In this document: piece after piece, positions 23,301 to 34,425 of the stretch
Layout: each line of letters starts with the position of its first letter
Numbering within the stretch: the first letter of the stretch is position 1
From: Thermothelomyces thermophilus ATCC 42464
Taxonomy: Eukaryota > Ascomycota > Sordariomycetes > Sordariales > Chaetomiaceae
Length of the DNA: 64,000 bases
Assembly (NCBI RefSeq): GCF_000226095.1
Contig: NC_016472.1
Coordinates: 6,882,001 to 6,946,000, forward strand
Reading direction: 5' to 3'
Program-made: the position numbers and the translations under genes
Notes under the pieces: model-generated
Told to the model about the DNA's origin: nothing
Database searches by the model: none
Seen by the model: the letters and a program-made list of their open reading frames with translations, nothing else

Positions 23301-23755
23301 ACTAATTAGTGTAATTTGTATGTTCGCGCGTGTGCAAACCGCACGCCCGCACCCCCCTCCCCCCCTTGTCACCCTGGATCCCCCCGGCCGCCGGCCATGG
23401 TCCACCGTCCTCTGTTCGGCTCTCACCATGTCGAGTGACCTGCAAGGGCGAAGTGGCATGGCATGTCCGGGCCCACGTTGTTGCTATGCCTATATCAATA
23501 ACTGCTAACCCCTTCTCCCTTATTCTCGCATCTTCCTTTTGCCTCATCTTCAACCTTGCTGTCCTCCTTTCTTCGTCTTGTTCTTTGTGCGGCCAACTGA
23601 GGCAAAGTCATTCGTTTCTTTGCCCTGTTCTCTTCTTTCTTCGCACTTGATTGTTCATACTCTCGTTGGCGAGAAGGCCACGGCCATATCAGGCCCTTTT
23701 TTTTCTTGAAGCAACGTAGCCCCCGTCTATCGTTCATCTTCACGTCAGTCCAGAG

Positions 23756-23778
23756 CAGCAGCAGCAGCAGCAGCAGCA
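23756..23778 (+). repeat. (CAG)n microsatellite in the CFEM gene leader
   Basis: About seven CAG units end about 14 bases before the start codon at 23792, so they lie in the 5' UTR and not in the coding sequence. Confidence 0.85.
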
Positions 23779-23791
23779 ACACTTCTACGAC

Positions 23792-25852
23792 ATGAAGACA
23801 TTTGTCCCTTTCGTGGCCCTCGCCGCTGGCGTGTCGGCTACTGTAAGTTTCCACTTTCTCCCTTCCCATCTCGGCTGCTCTTGATCGGCACTCACTTAGA
23901 CGCCGCCGCTGCGCATATAGTTCATCCATGCCCCTCCCTTCACCTGCCCGGCCAACACGGACAACCAATGCACCGACAAGCAGAAGCCCGGGTTCAGCTG
24001 GGATGATTTGGATTTTGGTGACTTTTTCGACTATGGCGGCTTCCACTTCCGCGGCTGGAAGTGCGAGGATGCCAGCGAGAAGAGGGGCCGCTTCGCTCCT
24101 CGCACCTTCAAGAAGGCCATCGGCGGCACATGCCACTCGGACAAGAGCCAGTCGCCCTCGTTCGGATGCGGCCCCAACGTCGACAAGTTCTCTCTAGGCT
24201 CCATCCACGTCAAGCCCGAGTTCGACTGCGACCTCGAGTTCCACTACGACATGCCTGACGGTTCCATCTGCAAGCACCGCAGCCCCTGCAGCAAGTCGGG
24301 TACCACCGTCCACAACACCCAGTGCGGTGGTGCCAAGAACGTCACCATCGTCTACCCCCCGCAGCCGAACAAGCCGAAGCCCAGCTGCAGCATCCAGGTG
24401 CCCACCATCTCCTTCGACTGCAGCACCGCTTCCAGCACCCAGCCTCCCAAGACGAAGACGAAGACGACCGAGACTCCCGGCACTTCCACTCCTCCCGCCG
24501 ACGCCACTACTACTACTACTACCTCTGAGGTCGAGGCTTCGTCTACCTCCACCGCCGAGACTGGCGCCCCCCCGGCCCAGACGAGCACTGAGGTTGTTCC
24601 GGGAAGCAGCACCACCGTCTCCGTCCCCGAGGTCACCAGCACAAGCAGTGTTTCCCCCGGCGAGGAGACGGGCAGCAGCAGCAGCATCGTCAACCCCCCG
24701 GCGAGCGAGAGCTCTGATAGCAGCATCGTCATCGTGCCTCCCGTGACCAAGACCATCACGACCAGCTTCGACAGCACGTCGACCATCTTCACCACCTCCA
24801 TCCAGACCATCACGTCGTGCGCGCCTGAGAAGTCCGCGGAGTGCCCGGCCAACTCGGTCTCCACTACGGTCGTCACCATTGCCATCTCGACCACCGTCTG
24901 CCCCGTCACCGAGACTCGCACCACCGTCGAGAGCCAGCCTACCGTCAGCGGCGTTGCTCCCACCGGCTCGGCTCCCTCGGCTCCCTCGGGCGTCCCGTCT
25001 GACTCCACCCCTGGCTCCCCGTCGGGCGTCGTCCCCTCGGGCGTTACCTCGGCGGTTCCCGGTGCCGGCACCACGTCCACCCGTGTGTCTGGCGGCGGCG
25101 ACAGCAGCAGCAGCAGCAGCAGCGCGGTCAGCAGCGCGGTCAGCTCCGTCTCGCCCGTCGAGACCCTCCCCTGCCCGGCCATCGTCCCGTCCTGCCTGAA
25201 CACGTTCCTCTTCAGCGTCGGCTGCTCCGACAACACCGATGCCGCCTGCTACTGCCCGGATGCCACCTTCGTCAAGAACGTGTACGACTGCCTCTACGCC
25301 CACGGCGAGAGCGACGCCATCATCGCCGAGGCCATCGCCTACTTCCAGGGCATCTGCGGCAACTGGGCCGGCCAGAACCCGGCCATCGCGACCGGCGCCA
25401 CCATCACCACCTACATCACCGTGACGGCCACGCCCACCGTCGCGCCCGTCTACACCACCGTCACCGTCGACGTCACCACCGTCGTCCCCTGCACCAACGA
25501 CGCCGGCGAGGTCATCCCGAGCTCCAGCACCACCGTCACCGTCAGCACCAGCCTGACGGTGCCCCAGGTCGGCTTCACCTCGGGCTCGTCCGACGTCGAC
25601 GTCATCCCCGTCACCTCCGCCCCGCCTGCCGTCACCACCTCCGCCCTGCCTGCCGGTGACTCGGGCTCCAGCAGCCCCGCCGGCCCCGGCGCCGTCGTCA
25701 CCGCCAACGGCACCTTCACCGGCATCACCACCCCGAGCTTCACCAGCTCGCCCCGCCCCACCGACAGCACCGTCGTCGTCGCTGGCAGCGGCCGCGTCAC
25801 CGCCAGCTTCGGCCTGGCTGCCGCCCTTGCTTTCTTCGCCCTTGCTCTCTAA
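23792..25852 (+). CDS. Secreted, GPI-anchored CFEM-like cell-surface protein
   Basis: Two exons (23792-23842 and 23921-25852) encode 660 residues. MKTFVPFVALAAGVSA is a signal peptide, with the intron right after it. A conserved Cys-rich head (FTCPANTDNQCTDK to HNTQCGG, about 25-145) precedes a long Ser/Thr/Pro stalk, which should be heavily O-glycosylated. A CFEM-like module lies at about 434-500: CPAIVPSC, FSVGC, DAACYC, VYDC and FQGIC. I count seven cysteines there instead of the usual eight; one of the pair after the CxC is missing. The C-terminus is a small-residue site plus a hydrophobic tail (VTASFGLAAALAFFALAL) typical of GPI attachment. CFEM proteins act at the wall in adhesion, haem or iron capture, or host interaction; the exact role is open. 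The stalk contains repeated TTTT and SSSSSS runs. Confidence 0.88.
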
Positions 25853-26384
25853 AGTAAAGGAACCGAGGATAATTCCCCAGCTGGTCCCTCCTTTCTCTCA
25901 TAATATCATCCCGTCCTTATATAAGACAGGGAAACCAGTCCGATTCTCACGTTCCTTATGAACACACACAAGTACGACACATCTTTTTTTCCCCGGGAAT
26001 CATGTCCGGCATCATGCACGCACGCAGGCGGTCAACCGAGAGGGAAAGGGGTTGGTTGTCTTCCATGGTTATTGTGGCACACAAACATCTTTGTTGTATC
26101 TTTTTCATTTTCAATTTTTTCCATTTTTTTTTTCATCTCGTGTGGTGTGGCTTGCCTTTCTAATTCTTTTGAAGGAGGCGCGAAAAAAAACAAACAGCAA
26201 GATGGAAAGGGGGAAAGGGGGCCAGCGGACATGTATATAGGCATGTGAGGGGGAAAACAATGGGAAGAACACAAGGGTGGAAGGAGAGGCAAGACCCTGA
26301 TTTTTACCAGGTTGGGGGAGGCCTGCTTCCCTCCGCTGTGTAAGAGAGCTTGTATTTTTAGGTGTTGATACGGCTGGCGTGTAT

Positions 26385-26396
26385 GTATGTACATAC
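26385..26396. repeat. Perfect 12-bp palindrome GTATGTACATAC
   Basis: One of three exact copies in the window; the others start at 23289 and 44822. Confidence 0.9.
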
Positions 26397-26527
26397 ACAC
26401 CAAACTGTAGATAATAGTTAATACCCTTCCCCTTTCCCCTAAAAAGGTACCCAAACTCAATGACCCAACTGTACGTACCATGTGACCAACGCTATGAATC
26501 CAGTACAGCTATATGGGAATACCACAA

Positions 26528-26549
26528 ATATATATATATATATATATAT
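26528..26549. repeat. (AT)11 microsatellite
   Basis: 22 bp of alternating A and T in intergenic DNA. Confidence 0.95.
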
Positions 26550-27019
26550 GTAGATACAACCCTGGAACAAAGTGACTGATGGGCATTACCTTAGGCTCCA
26601 AGTACTTCCTCGGTGGACGGAGTCCCAATTCCTGTATCTAACACACCACATCCTAAGCTTGGCGAAAACAGTGTATTGAATGTCTATACCATGCTGCCTG
26701 TACATACACCCTGATGGCCCGTGGTCCCGAAGTTGCTTCCAGATAATGTCTAGATAATGTACACAGAGGGCAAACAATACCCATGACCCATTTCGAGCAA
26801 CTTCGACTCAGAAGTTACTCAGCCGAATGAAGATACGCTCCGGAAAAAAAAAAGGAAAACAGAAAAGGACAGCAGAAGATTCTTTGACCGTAAAAGAGCT
26901 TACCTTGATGCTCGGAATTGTCCCGCCACTTCTGTGTTGTCGCCCAACCGCATGCTGATTCACTAAACCAACCCTTGCAAGATATGTCAGCGCACCGTAA
27001 GCTGATGACGATGGGGGCG

Positions 27020-28471
27020 CTAGAGGGACCGAGACCGGCTACTGGCTCTCAAGAGCCTCAGCAAATGCTCCACAGTCGCGCACCTGGCCTCTAAAAGCTC
27101 CAGGACCGAGGAGAGCAGGTCAGCCACTAGCATCCACATCAGCATCCAGGTGAAACGGACCCAGCCCAGCGAGAAGCCGAGAATGGTGAGAAGGACCAAC
27201 GAGCCGGTGAAGCCGAGCCGCTGCAACCGGTGCCGCAGCGGCTCGCCCCACCCGCGGTCCTTCGAGACCGTCACCGCGGTGGCCGCAAGCACGAGCACGA
27301 GAGCGCCCATCGGCAGCCCCGCCAGGAGCCCCCTGCCCACTCTCAGGCACAAGACCACGCAGATGACCAGGAGGACCACGATGCCAATGGTCCGCCGGTA
27401 CCGCCTCAGCGCCGCCCCCGCGCACATGGCGTCGTCCCAGACCCAGTCCCACGCCACGGCGCCCACGAATTCGTCCCACAGCTCCATCCTCGCCTCCAGG
27501 TCTTCCTGAGGAGTCGGCGCGGCGATCCGGTCCTTATACCGCTCCAGCCGGTTCACCCACTCCCTCTCCAGCCTGCCGCGGCACGCGCCCTGCCTAGGTG
27601 ACCGGCCGGGTGACCGGCACCACCGCGGACCGCCCGCGGGATCATGATCGCAGGGGAAACCGCCGTCCGTGGTGGGGGAAGAAGCAGCACGACCGGGGAA
27701 GTGCCACGGCTCCTGGTCGCAGAAGCGGATCCAGCGCTCGACGACGCGCCGGGCAACGTGGGGGTCGACGGCGAAGTACTCGCGGTGGTTGCGGATGCCG
27801 CAGGCGCAGCCGAAGGGGTATTGGCGGTCCCGGAGCTCGGCGTGGGCGAGCCGCTCGACGTGCCTGGGGTAGCGGCAGACGACGTGCGGGTTGCCGAAGG
27901 TCTCGAGGTCGCCGAGGGTGGCGCCGCACTGCAACCGGTGTTTCTGCTTGCGGGCGTCCGGGCTGCCCTTGGTAGAACCGATCTTGACGAGGGGCGTGCC
28001 GTCGTGGGAGGTTGTAAGAAGGTAGACGTAGCCCCATTCGATTTGGCTGGGGGAGAGCCCGGCCGGGTTGCGGAGAAGGGTGGCGATCTCGTGGTTGATG
28101 TACTCGGGGGCTTCCGGTGGTGTTGAAGGACGGCGGACCTGGGGACTACTGCCCGTGGGGCTGCCCGTCGAAAAGAGGGGGGTTGAGGTGGCGGCCAAGG
28201 TGGCTTCTAGGTCGAGTGTTGTTGTCGTGATTGACTCGTCAGACCCGGTGGGCGTGGGCGTGGGCGTGGTCGTGTCTGGCGACCAGCCGTGTTGTTGGAT
28301 GCTGCCGCCGTGGGCAACCCGCAGATGAGGAGGCACGGCCAGGTGGTTCATATTCGATAGTTGTGCAAATGTTGCGTCAAGAGAATTCTGTAAATATCGG
28401 CTTCGAGATCCTCGCCGCGACCGCCCCCCTTGCGGTGCGGTGCGGGTGCTATTCGAGCAACGGCGATACAA
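27020..28471 (-). CDS. T5orf172 (GIY-YIG-like) nuclease-domain protein with C-terminal membrane segments
   Basis: An intronless frame of up to 483 residues; an internal ATG at MNHLAVPPHL (about residue 41) is an alternative start. About residues 140-235 match the T5orf172/Mug113 fold: WGYVYLLTTSHDGTPLVKIGSTKGSPDAR carries the GIY-YIG-like strands (GYVYL...VKIGST). HVERLAHAELRDRQYPFGC and HREYF carry the conserved His/Glu positions. After a basic linker come three or four hydrophobic segments: TIGIVVLLVICVVLCL (about 358-374), LPMGALVLVLAATAVTV (about 384-400), and a long pair near 420-460. The N-terminal 120 residues are Thr/Ser/Pro-rich and probably disordered. The family was first seen in phage proteins and a fission-yeast meiotic gene; its substrate in filamentous fungi is not established. 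A nuclease-like head tied to a membrane anchor is unusual. Confidence 0.75.
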   Translation of the reverse strand: MYRRCSNSTRTAPQGGRSRRGSRSRYLQNSLDATFAQLSNMNHLAVPPHLRVAHGGSIQQHGWSPDTTTPTPTPTGSDESITTTTLDLEATLAATSTPLFSTGSPTGSSPQVRRPSTPPEAPEYINHEIATLLRNPAGLSPSQIEWGYVYLLTTSHDGTPLVKIGSTKGSPDARKQKHRLQCGATLGDLETFGNPHVVCRYPRHVERLAHAELRDRQYPFGCACGIRNHREYFAVDPHVARRVVERWIRFCDQEPWHFPGRAASSPTTDGGFPCDHDPAGGPRWCRSPGRSPRQGACRGRLEREWVNRLERYKDRIAAPTPQEDLEARMELWDEFVGAVAWDWVWDDAMCAGAALRRYRRTIGIVVLLVICVVLCLRVGRGLLAGLPMGALVLVLAATAVTVSKDRGWGEPLRHRLQRLGFTGSLVLLTILGFSLGWVRFTWMLMWMLVADLLSSVLELLEARCATVEHLLRLLRASSRSRSL

Positions 28472-31400
28472 TCAGTGTTTCATCATCACGGAGGCCCTAG
28501 GGAATCGTGATAAATTAGTATCTCTGTAGTGCGTCCTCCAGCTTCACAGAGCATCGCATGTGACCCTTCCCGCAACCAACAGCTCTTGGCGGGCGCTTCG
28601 CGAAGAGCACGCCTCACTCCCGTGTCCAATTCAGGTAGCTCGGGCAGCCTCGCCTGAGCCTTCTTCCATACATACCACCCACACATGCGCCTCAAGATCG
28701 ACCGCTATTTAGCAGGCGCCACACGGGAATGGGCGGCCTCGTCATGCAATCGGTCATACTGCCTCTGCATGAGCATGAAGACGGGTCAGGAAGGAGTTCA
28801 AAAAGGTTGTGCGCCTCCAAGAAAGCTTCCTAGATCTCTGGCGACGTTCTGTGAGCTGGCTGATTTCTCAAGAGTCTCCGGCTGTGTGAAAAAAAAAGAA
28901 AAAAAAGAAAAGAAAAGAAAAGAAAAAATAATAATACCAAACTGATGGATGAACGCGATCTCAAAGTCGGCCGCTCATGGAGGGAGGGGTAGGGAAGGGA
29001 CTGGGGAGGAAAGTGGTGACAACGTGTAGTAGCGCTTGGACCTTCCAATTCTGAAGGTCAGGCATGCGCCGCACATCCATCACTCCCAGGCTGCGCCAAA
29101 GTTGCGAGAAGGCCGCAAAAGGCCGCAAAAGGTGTGACCTCAGCCGAGGTCAAAACCTGAACCTTCAATCTCACCTCACTCCAGGCCATCCACTAGCATC
29201 CCGGCTTGAGCTTTCTTATCACGAGGGAAGCGCCGAACCTTGCCCTCTCCCCCTCTCCCCATTCTTTCAAGGTTTATCAACCCTATTCATCAGGAAGGGG
29301 GCCCGATGCCCCAAGCCGCGTATGTACCATTGAACTCGCGCCCCAAACCGCGTTCGCGGGACGAGGTTCATTGGTCTGGCTCCACATCCGGCCCGCCCTC
29401 AACTTTAATAAAGGATGCCGAACCTGCGATCGCCGACGTTAGACCTCTCCAAGTGGAATCCGGGGACCAACCGTGACATCGAGTCTCGCTGTTCGGCGTC
29501 ACGCGCCAGCCCTTAACGTTCGAGACCAACCCTGGACTAGAACCAATTTTCGGCATCGCCATCGTCCCGCACGCGGGACAAGTTGGAGCAAACAGCATAC
29601 GTTAATGCCAACTCGGGGCCGATGAGAAGGTTGGAGTTCCCGCGCTGCCATCAGGATAGTTAGCTCTTCAGCATGATTTTGCAACTCCGGCATCTGAATA
29701 ATATTCTGTCCATGCTCGAATCTGACGATGTGTGGAGACGCCCGCTCGGCATCGTGTGCCGGTTTGGGGCCACATACCGAAGCACTGGACCCTCGAGAGG
29801 TAGTGCCAATGCTCGACAGCTCGATCCGATAACAGCTGGTTCGACTGCGCGAGGCCGTCCTGCGTAGACGATGCTGTCTGCGCATGATCCCTCCATGCCG
29901 GCGTTCCAAAAATCGCGCGTGTTTACGGAGTAGTGAACGGGAAGAACCGGGCAAGATGCTGCCCACACCGACGATGCGGTCGTAGTATCTCGTAGACAAC
30001 CAAGGATCCTGGTTTCCAGTTCTCTAAAACAACCTACTACTGCATACACTGTGAGCAGGTACAGGTACCCTCCCCACCTCAGCCTTGCCCCGTCTCAATT
30101 GTGGGTGCGGGTGTCCCGCGAATCCTTCTAGAAGCCGGCAAGGAGGTGCCAAGTTCTGCACCGCAATCGGGCTTCTGCCGTGGTACTAAGGCGGATCCAT
30201 GGGCCGAACAATGTCGACGTGGGCGAGGCGAGGTGCACAGCATATTTTCCGGATACGTAGCGGAATAAATTATATCGTGAGCGACATCCGCCGCATGTCG
30301 TATGAGAGCGCCTTGACCAAGGAAGCCATGGCGCATCAGCCCTGAACTGCTGCTGGGCGCCCTTAACTCGGCACTGCGTAACCGAATAACTAGAGATTAT
30401 CCGTACACCCCATTCTGTGTGCGAGATGCACCGGTGCGGATGGACGCTACGCTGTACTAGTACTATACATGCCTCGCGCCTTTTGACGCGATTTATCTCT
30501 CATACGCAGTGAGGGACTTACTTGGCGGCATCAACTCGGTCCGCATGACATCCCCAGTAGCCTGCTACCCTTGGGCGCGCCATCTACCAGGGGTATATCC
30601 GCACCAAGGTATGTATAATACTCCGCGGAGCAAGGTTTTGCGGGTAGCGGACAAAATCCGGAATATCCCCGTTGGTGTCGCGTGCATCGTGCTTTCGGCG
30701 AACAGCGACAGGTCCTCTGTCCTCCGTATAATCATATTTGTTACGTAGCCCCGATTCGGAGAGCATCGGACGCTAGGTCCTGCTCCAGGTTGGAAAGGTA
30801 AGTGCGGATTACAAGGGACCTGGCAATGGCGACATTGTCCAGTTTGCAGGCATCGGATCTGTGGTTTGCTGACCGTTGCCCAGAGATCGCAAGTTTCGCC
30901 TGAGAGAAAGACGCAGGGTGGAAGCGGTCGGCTCTGCGGAATTCCGATGCGGTGTTGGCTCTTTGAGTGGTCGATGACGTCCTGGCCTTTTCGCTACTAC
31001 ACTAAAGTAGTAGGATGGGGTAAAAAAAGTAGCGTTGCACGATACGGGTACCTTCCTCGCGCAGGATTGCCTAATAAGTGGGGTCGGTCGAGCTTTTCGA
31101 TCCCCAGTTTTACCTGTGACCTCCAATATCGAACCCATTTTCGCTCTAATTTTTGCCAACCTGAACCCTGCCCCTCCTCTTTCATCATTTCATCAGTCGG
31201 GATTCGGCAACAGCCCGCCACTGAGTCCGACAATCAATTCTTGGTCTCGCTTTATCACATGAATCATCACCAAAAGGAGGGGGTGGTGGGAGGCATTATC
31301 AATTTCAATTCTGCTTTATGCCTGTCGCTTCGGATAAAGAATTGCTCATCCATCAAGGCGGAATAGTCCCTGCTCATCGCGAAGAGTGCGGGTTGAACGA

Positions 31401-32665
31401 AGAACTACTTTGACCCCGAAGGGGCGATGCTTCGCTGCAGCGTTGGGTTGCAGACGAGGGACTGCTGGTTAATGGGGGTAGCAGAAATGGCCTGTGAACA
31501 GAGCTTACTCAGGTCGCTGTTCGGTCGGCCTTTGCGCGCCCCAAAGCCCGATGCGGAGTACCTGGGTTACTCCATACCTTCGTACCCAAGGTACCTCATG
31601 TACCGCCAAGTACCCCACCGTACCGTTTCCTCACCAAGCTTGCCAACCTTCTTGGCCGACAAATCAATTGAGCACGCTTGACCGGCCCATCGAACCATGA
31701 TGGGAGAGGGTGGGTATTCCGGTTCTTGCTTTTTGTTTCTCATTGTTTTCCTTGCACCAAGCTCGCAAGCTACGTTCACGTTCGCATTTGGCTGGGCGCA
31801 TCTCGCGCTTTCAGCCCACTCCCAGGATGCCACCGAGCTTTGAGGCCTGGGCAGATCGGGTTGAAAGGCGGACCCGGAGCTCGAGTCGAGCAGGGATGTG
31901 TCGCCGCCCAAGTGGGTGTCTAGATGATCATTGTGTTCTTGACGGTCATTCCCTGGTCATGAGGACGTCAGTTGTTTGGGCATCTCCGCAATAATGGACT
32001 TCGAGAAAAAAAGAGGAAAAAAAAAAAGAATTAGTGCATCGCATGTTCACGCGTTTGTATGTAGTGTACTGTATGTACACGGCGGAACCTGCTCCACTGC
32101 TTTTCTACCTTAGTAGGGTACGCTAAACGACTGCGTGGGAAGCATCGCGGGTACACTAGTGTAGTGTAGGCGCGCTCTCGGACATGACCAACAGGCCGAC
32201 CCGTTGATACCACCACGACTCGCGCGGCGACAAGACCCCAGCTCCGAGCCATTCGATTTTCCCCAACGGTTGCTCCGTATCAGCACTACCGAGAGCGAGC
32301 AGGCACAGAGGCGCACTGCATGCTTTGTAACTACCCTCGCCAAACGATCCCCCTTCCTTCCTCCACTCCTCCCCAGGACCCCATGCCCCTTGTCGTCCTG
32401 TCAACAACCTGCTTGTCCTCTTGGCTGCCCCAGTATTATTAATCGCCCCAGAATAGTTACTCCTGCGGCTTACACTATTATGCGCTCGCGCAGCTTCTGG
32501 TGAAAACGGAGTTGCCTACGATACGCCCTGTTTCCGTCAGCCACCCTTGTACTTGTTGTACTTGTTGTACATATATGCATTGGCCCCCTCCATGCGCGCT
32601 CGCTCTCACTTACATGCCTACCTCTCACTACACCTGCTATTGCTTCCTTCCCACCTGCCCCTCCC
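28472..32665. other. 4.2-kb apparent gene desert upstream of the Zn2Cys6 gene
   Basis: Between the divergent nuclease gene and the Zn2Cys6 gene. Open frames up to 166 codons (29499-29999 minus; 30866-31366 plus) lack domains. Contents: A-rich purine tracts near 28890-28930 and 32005-32028, and one TACGGAGTA word at 29924. Long 5' regions are common for fungal developmental regulators, so much of the right half may be promoter or leader. Confidence 0.45.
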
Positions 32666-33960
32666 ATGACGATGATGGACAGCCTACCTACCCCTCCAAA
32701 CGAGGAGCATACCAGACCTCAGGGGTCGAAGCGGCCCCATGCAGCATCCAAGCCTATCAAGACAGTACATCGGACACTGAAGCGGACGAGTACACATAGC
32801 CACCCTCCGTCACCAGCCAAGGAAAGCCATTCGCAGCACAGCGATGGGAGGCATAAGCGAGTATGGAAGGCCTGCGAGAGGTGTCGCATGAAAAAGACAA
32901 AGGTAACCGGGCTCGCTCTTATATATACTTTTGTATTTGTACACCTTGGGGATTGTCACTGGCCGTAATCTCCCTTACTGACACGCAATGTTAGTGCGAT
33001 GGAGAATTTCCTTGCAAGAGGTGTAAAGACGACGGGTTAATATGCACGGCTGGGACTCGAAAGAAGACCGAGTACAAACAACTACCGCCGGGGTACGCCG
33101 AGGTGCTGGAAAACACGCAGTTTGTCCTGATTGCCACGGTCCAGAAGCTCTACTCGATGGTGCGGAACGGAGAGCCCTGGGACCTGGGGGAGCCCGAATT
33201 GAACGACCGTGGTCAACCTGTCATTCACAACGTTGCCGCCAAACTCGGCTGTTTACGACCCAACAGCGACCTGGATCTTCCCGTTCATTCCATCTTCCCC
33301 GAGGATGAGGCCGGGATGGCGGAGCTGGCTCGGCAATTGCAGGAGCACGCTGCGGCATCATCAGCGTCATCGTCATCGTCATCATCATCATCGTCGTCGT
33401 CGGCATCAGCCGGCGACGCATCGCAGAACAGCAGCGGTAGCAATAGCAGCTCCGGGCAAGAGACCGAGTCTAATACCGCCTGCAACCGGACAGATCGAGC
33501 CAGTTCCTCTGCCGCCTCAGACGCCGAGCATTCGGATTTCGATCTCGAACCCGACTACCGCAGGGCCGCGTTCGGCACCGCCAGCGCCGTCAGCTTGTCG
33601 CCCGCCAGCCTCAGCTACCCCGACTTTGACCTCTCCCCGCCGCCCGCGGCGCCGTCGGACGGGTTCCCGCCGAGCCAGCAGTCTCCCACCGTCCCCGCGG
33701 CTCCGAACAACTTCCAGTGGATGAGCCGGCCGTCGTCGATGGATTTCACGACCCAGCAATTGTGGATGGCGAGTCAAGGTTTCGTGGGCACGGACATGAT
33801 CTCCTCGGGAGTCCTGGGATCTAACTACACGGCCAAGCCCACCGGCTTCTCGTCCTCCTGTCGGAACCCCGAAGTTATGATGGGAATGGGCGACCCCATG
33901 ATATTCTCCGGGTTCGAAGAAGACAGTTTACGACCACTCTTTTCCAATACAAACATTTAG
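32666..33960 (+). CDS. Zn2Cys6 binuclear-cluster transcription factor
   Basis: Two exons (32666-32902, 32995-33960) encode 400 residues; the second ATG (codon 4) is an alternative start. The intron splits the zinc cluster between ACERCRMKKTK and CDGEFPCKRC. Zinc ligands are C70, C73, C80, C86, C89 and C96, with the basic RMKKTK loop that contacts CGG-type half-sites. After the cluster comes a block conserved in this subfamily (KKTEYKQLPPGYAEVLENTQFVLIATVQKLYSMV..., about 105-145), then LNDRGQPVIHN and a DLPVHSIFPEDEAG segment. The rest is low-complexity (a run of about 20 Ser from TCA/TCG repeats, then Pro/Ser-rich), probably an activation region. There is no large fungal-specific middle homology domain, so this is the short class; relatives of this type are linked to development and conidiation. 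The target genes are unknown. Confidence 0.88.
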
Positions 33961-34381
33961 GGCTTCGAATTTCTCTCTCTCTTTTTTTTTCCTTCTTCTT
34001 CTTCTTCTTCCTTTTTTATTCCCCTCTTGGGTTTATGAAACCTGGGAGTCAACAGGAGGATGGGACCGTGATTTGCTTTGCTCTTGTTTTACGTTCGGGA
34101 GGCGTTATTGGCGCAGGCGTACGGAAAGACCGGTGAGGATCTCAAACACAACACGGGGCGTCCCAGGAGCGGTTTGGCTTGACCCATTGGACTGTACAAT
34201 TAGAGGCATGAGCTGGGTTGAGTGGTGTGAGCACTTTGCGTCTGAATGCGCGTGACCAGCGGAAGGGGTGATAGGAGAACGGCTGACTTGACAAAGCCGT
34301 CACTGCCGTTAATGCCAAAATTCATCAAAAACCGCTGCTTCCTCTCGTCTCTCCCATACGGCGGACCTCACATGTCTTTCT

Positions 34382-34383
<2 letters not shown>

Positions 34384-34424
<41 letters not shown>

Positions 34425-34425
34425 T
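34384..34425. repeat. (GAC)n trinucleotide repeat
   Basis: About 14 units of GAC with one GAT near the end, in intergenic DNA. Frames through it read as poly-Asp or poly-Ser, which explains the spurious short open frames around it. Confidence 0.9.

Larger units (their letters stand above)
18016..23791. other. 5.8-kb apparent gene desert
   Basis: No gene could be supported on either strand. Open frames are short, overlap on both strands and lack domains or plausible intron chains. Contents include a 36-T tract (18018-18053), purine-rich GAGGGGAGG sequence after it, and a dense set of dispersed 9-bp words: TACTCCGTA or its complement at 20325, 21532, 22163 and 22781; TAATCCGTA at 20345 and 22987. 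The last kilobase holds the long promoter and leader of the CFEM gene. Untranslated RNA genes cannot be excluded. Confidence 0.5.
25853..27019. other. Intergenic stretch (tail-to-tail genes)
   Basis: About 1.2 kb between the CFEM gene and the nuclease gene, whose 3' ends face each other. It holds both 3' UTRs, an (AT)11 repeat at 26528-26549 and a GTATGTACATAC palindrome at 26385. No coding signal. Confidence 0.45.

Noticed and set aside
24194-25303. 369-codon minus-strand frame, Gly/Ala/Arg/Asp-rich
   Set aside because: Antisense of the Ser/Thr stalk of the CFEM-like protein; GC-rich repeats keep it open.
30866-31366. 166-codon plus-strand frame
   Set aside because: No domain or homology signal, and the overlapping minus frames are of similar quality.
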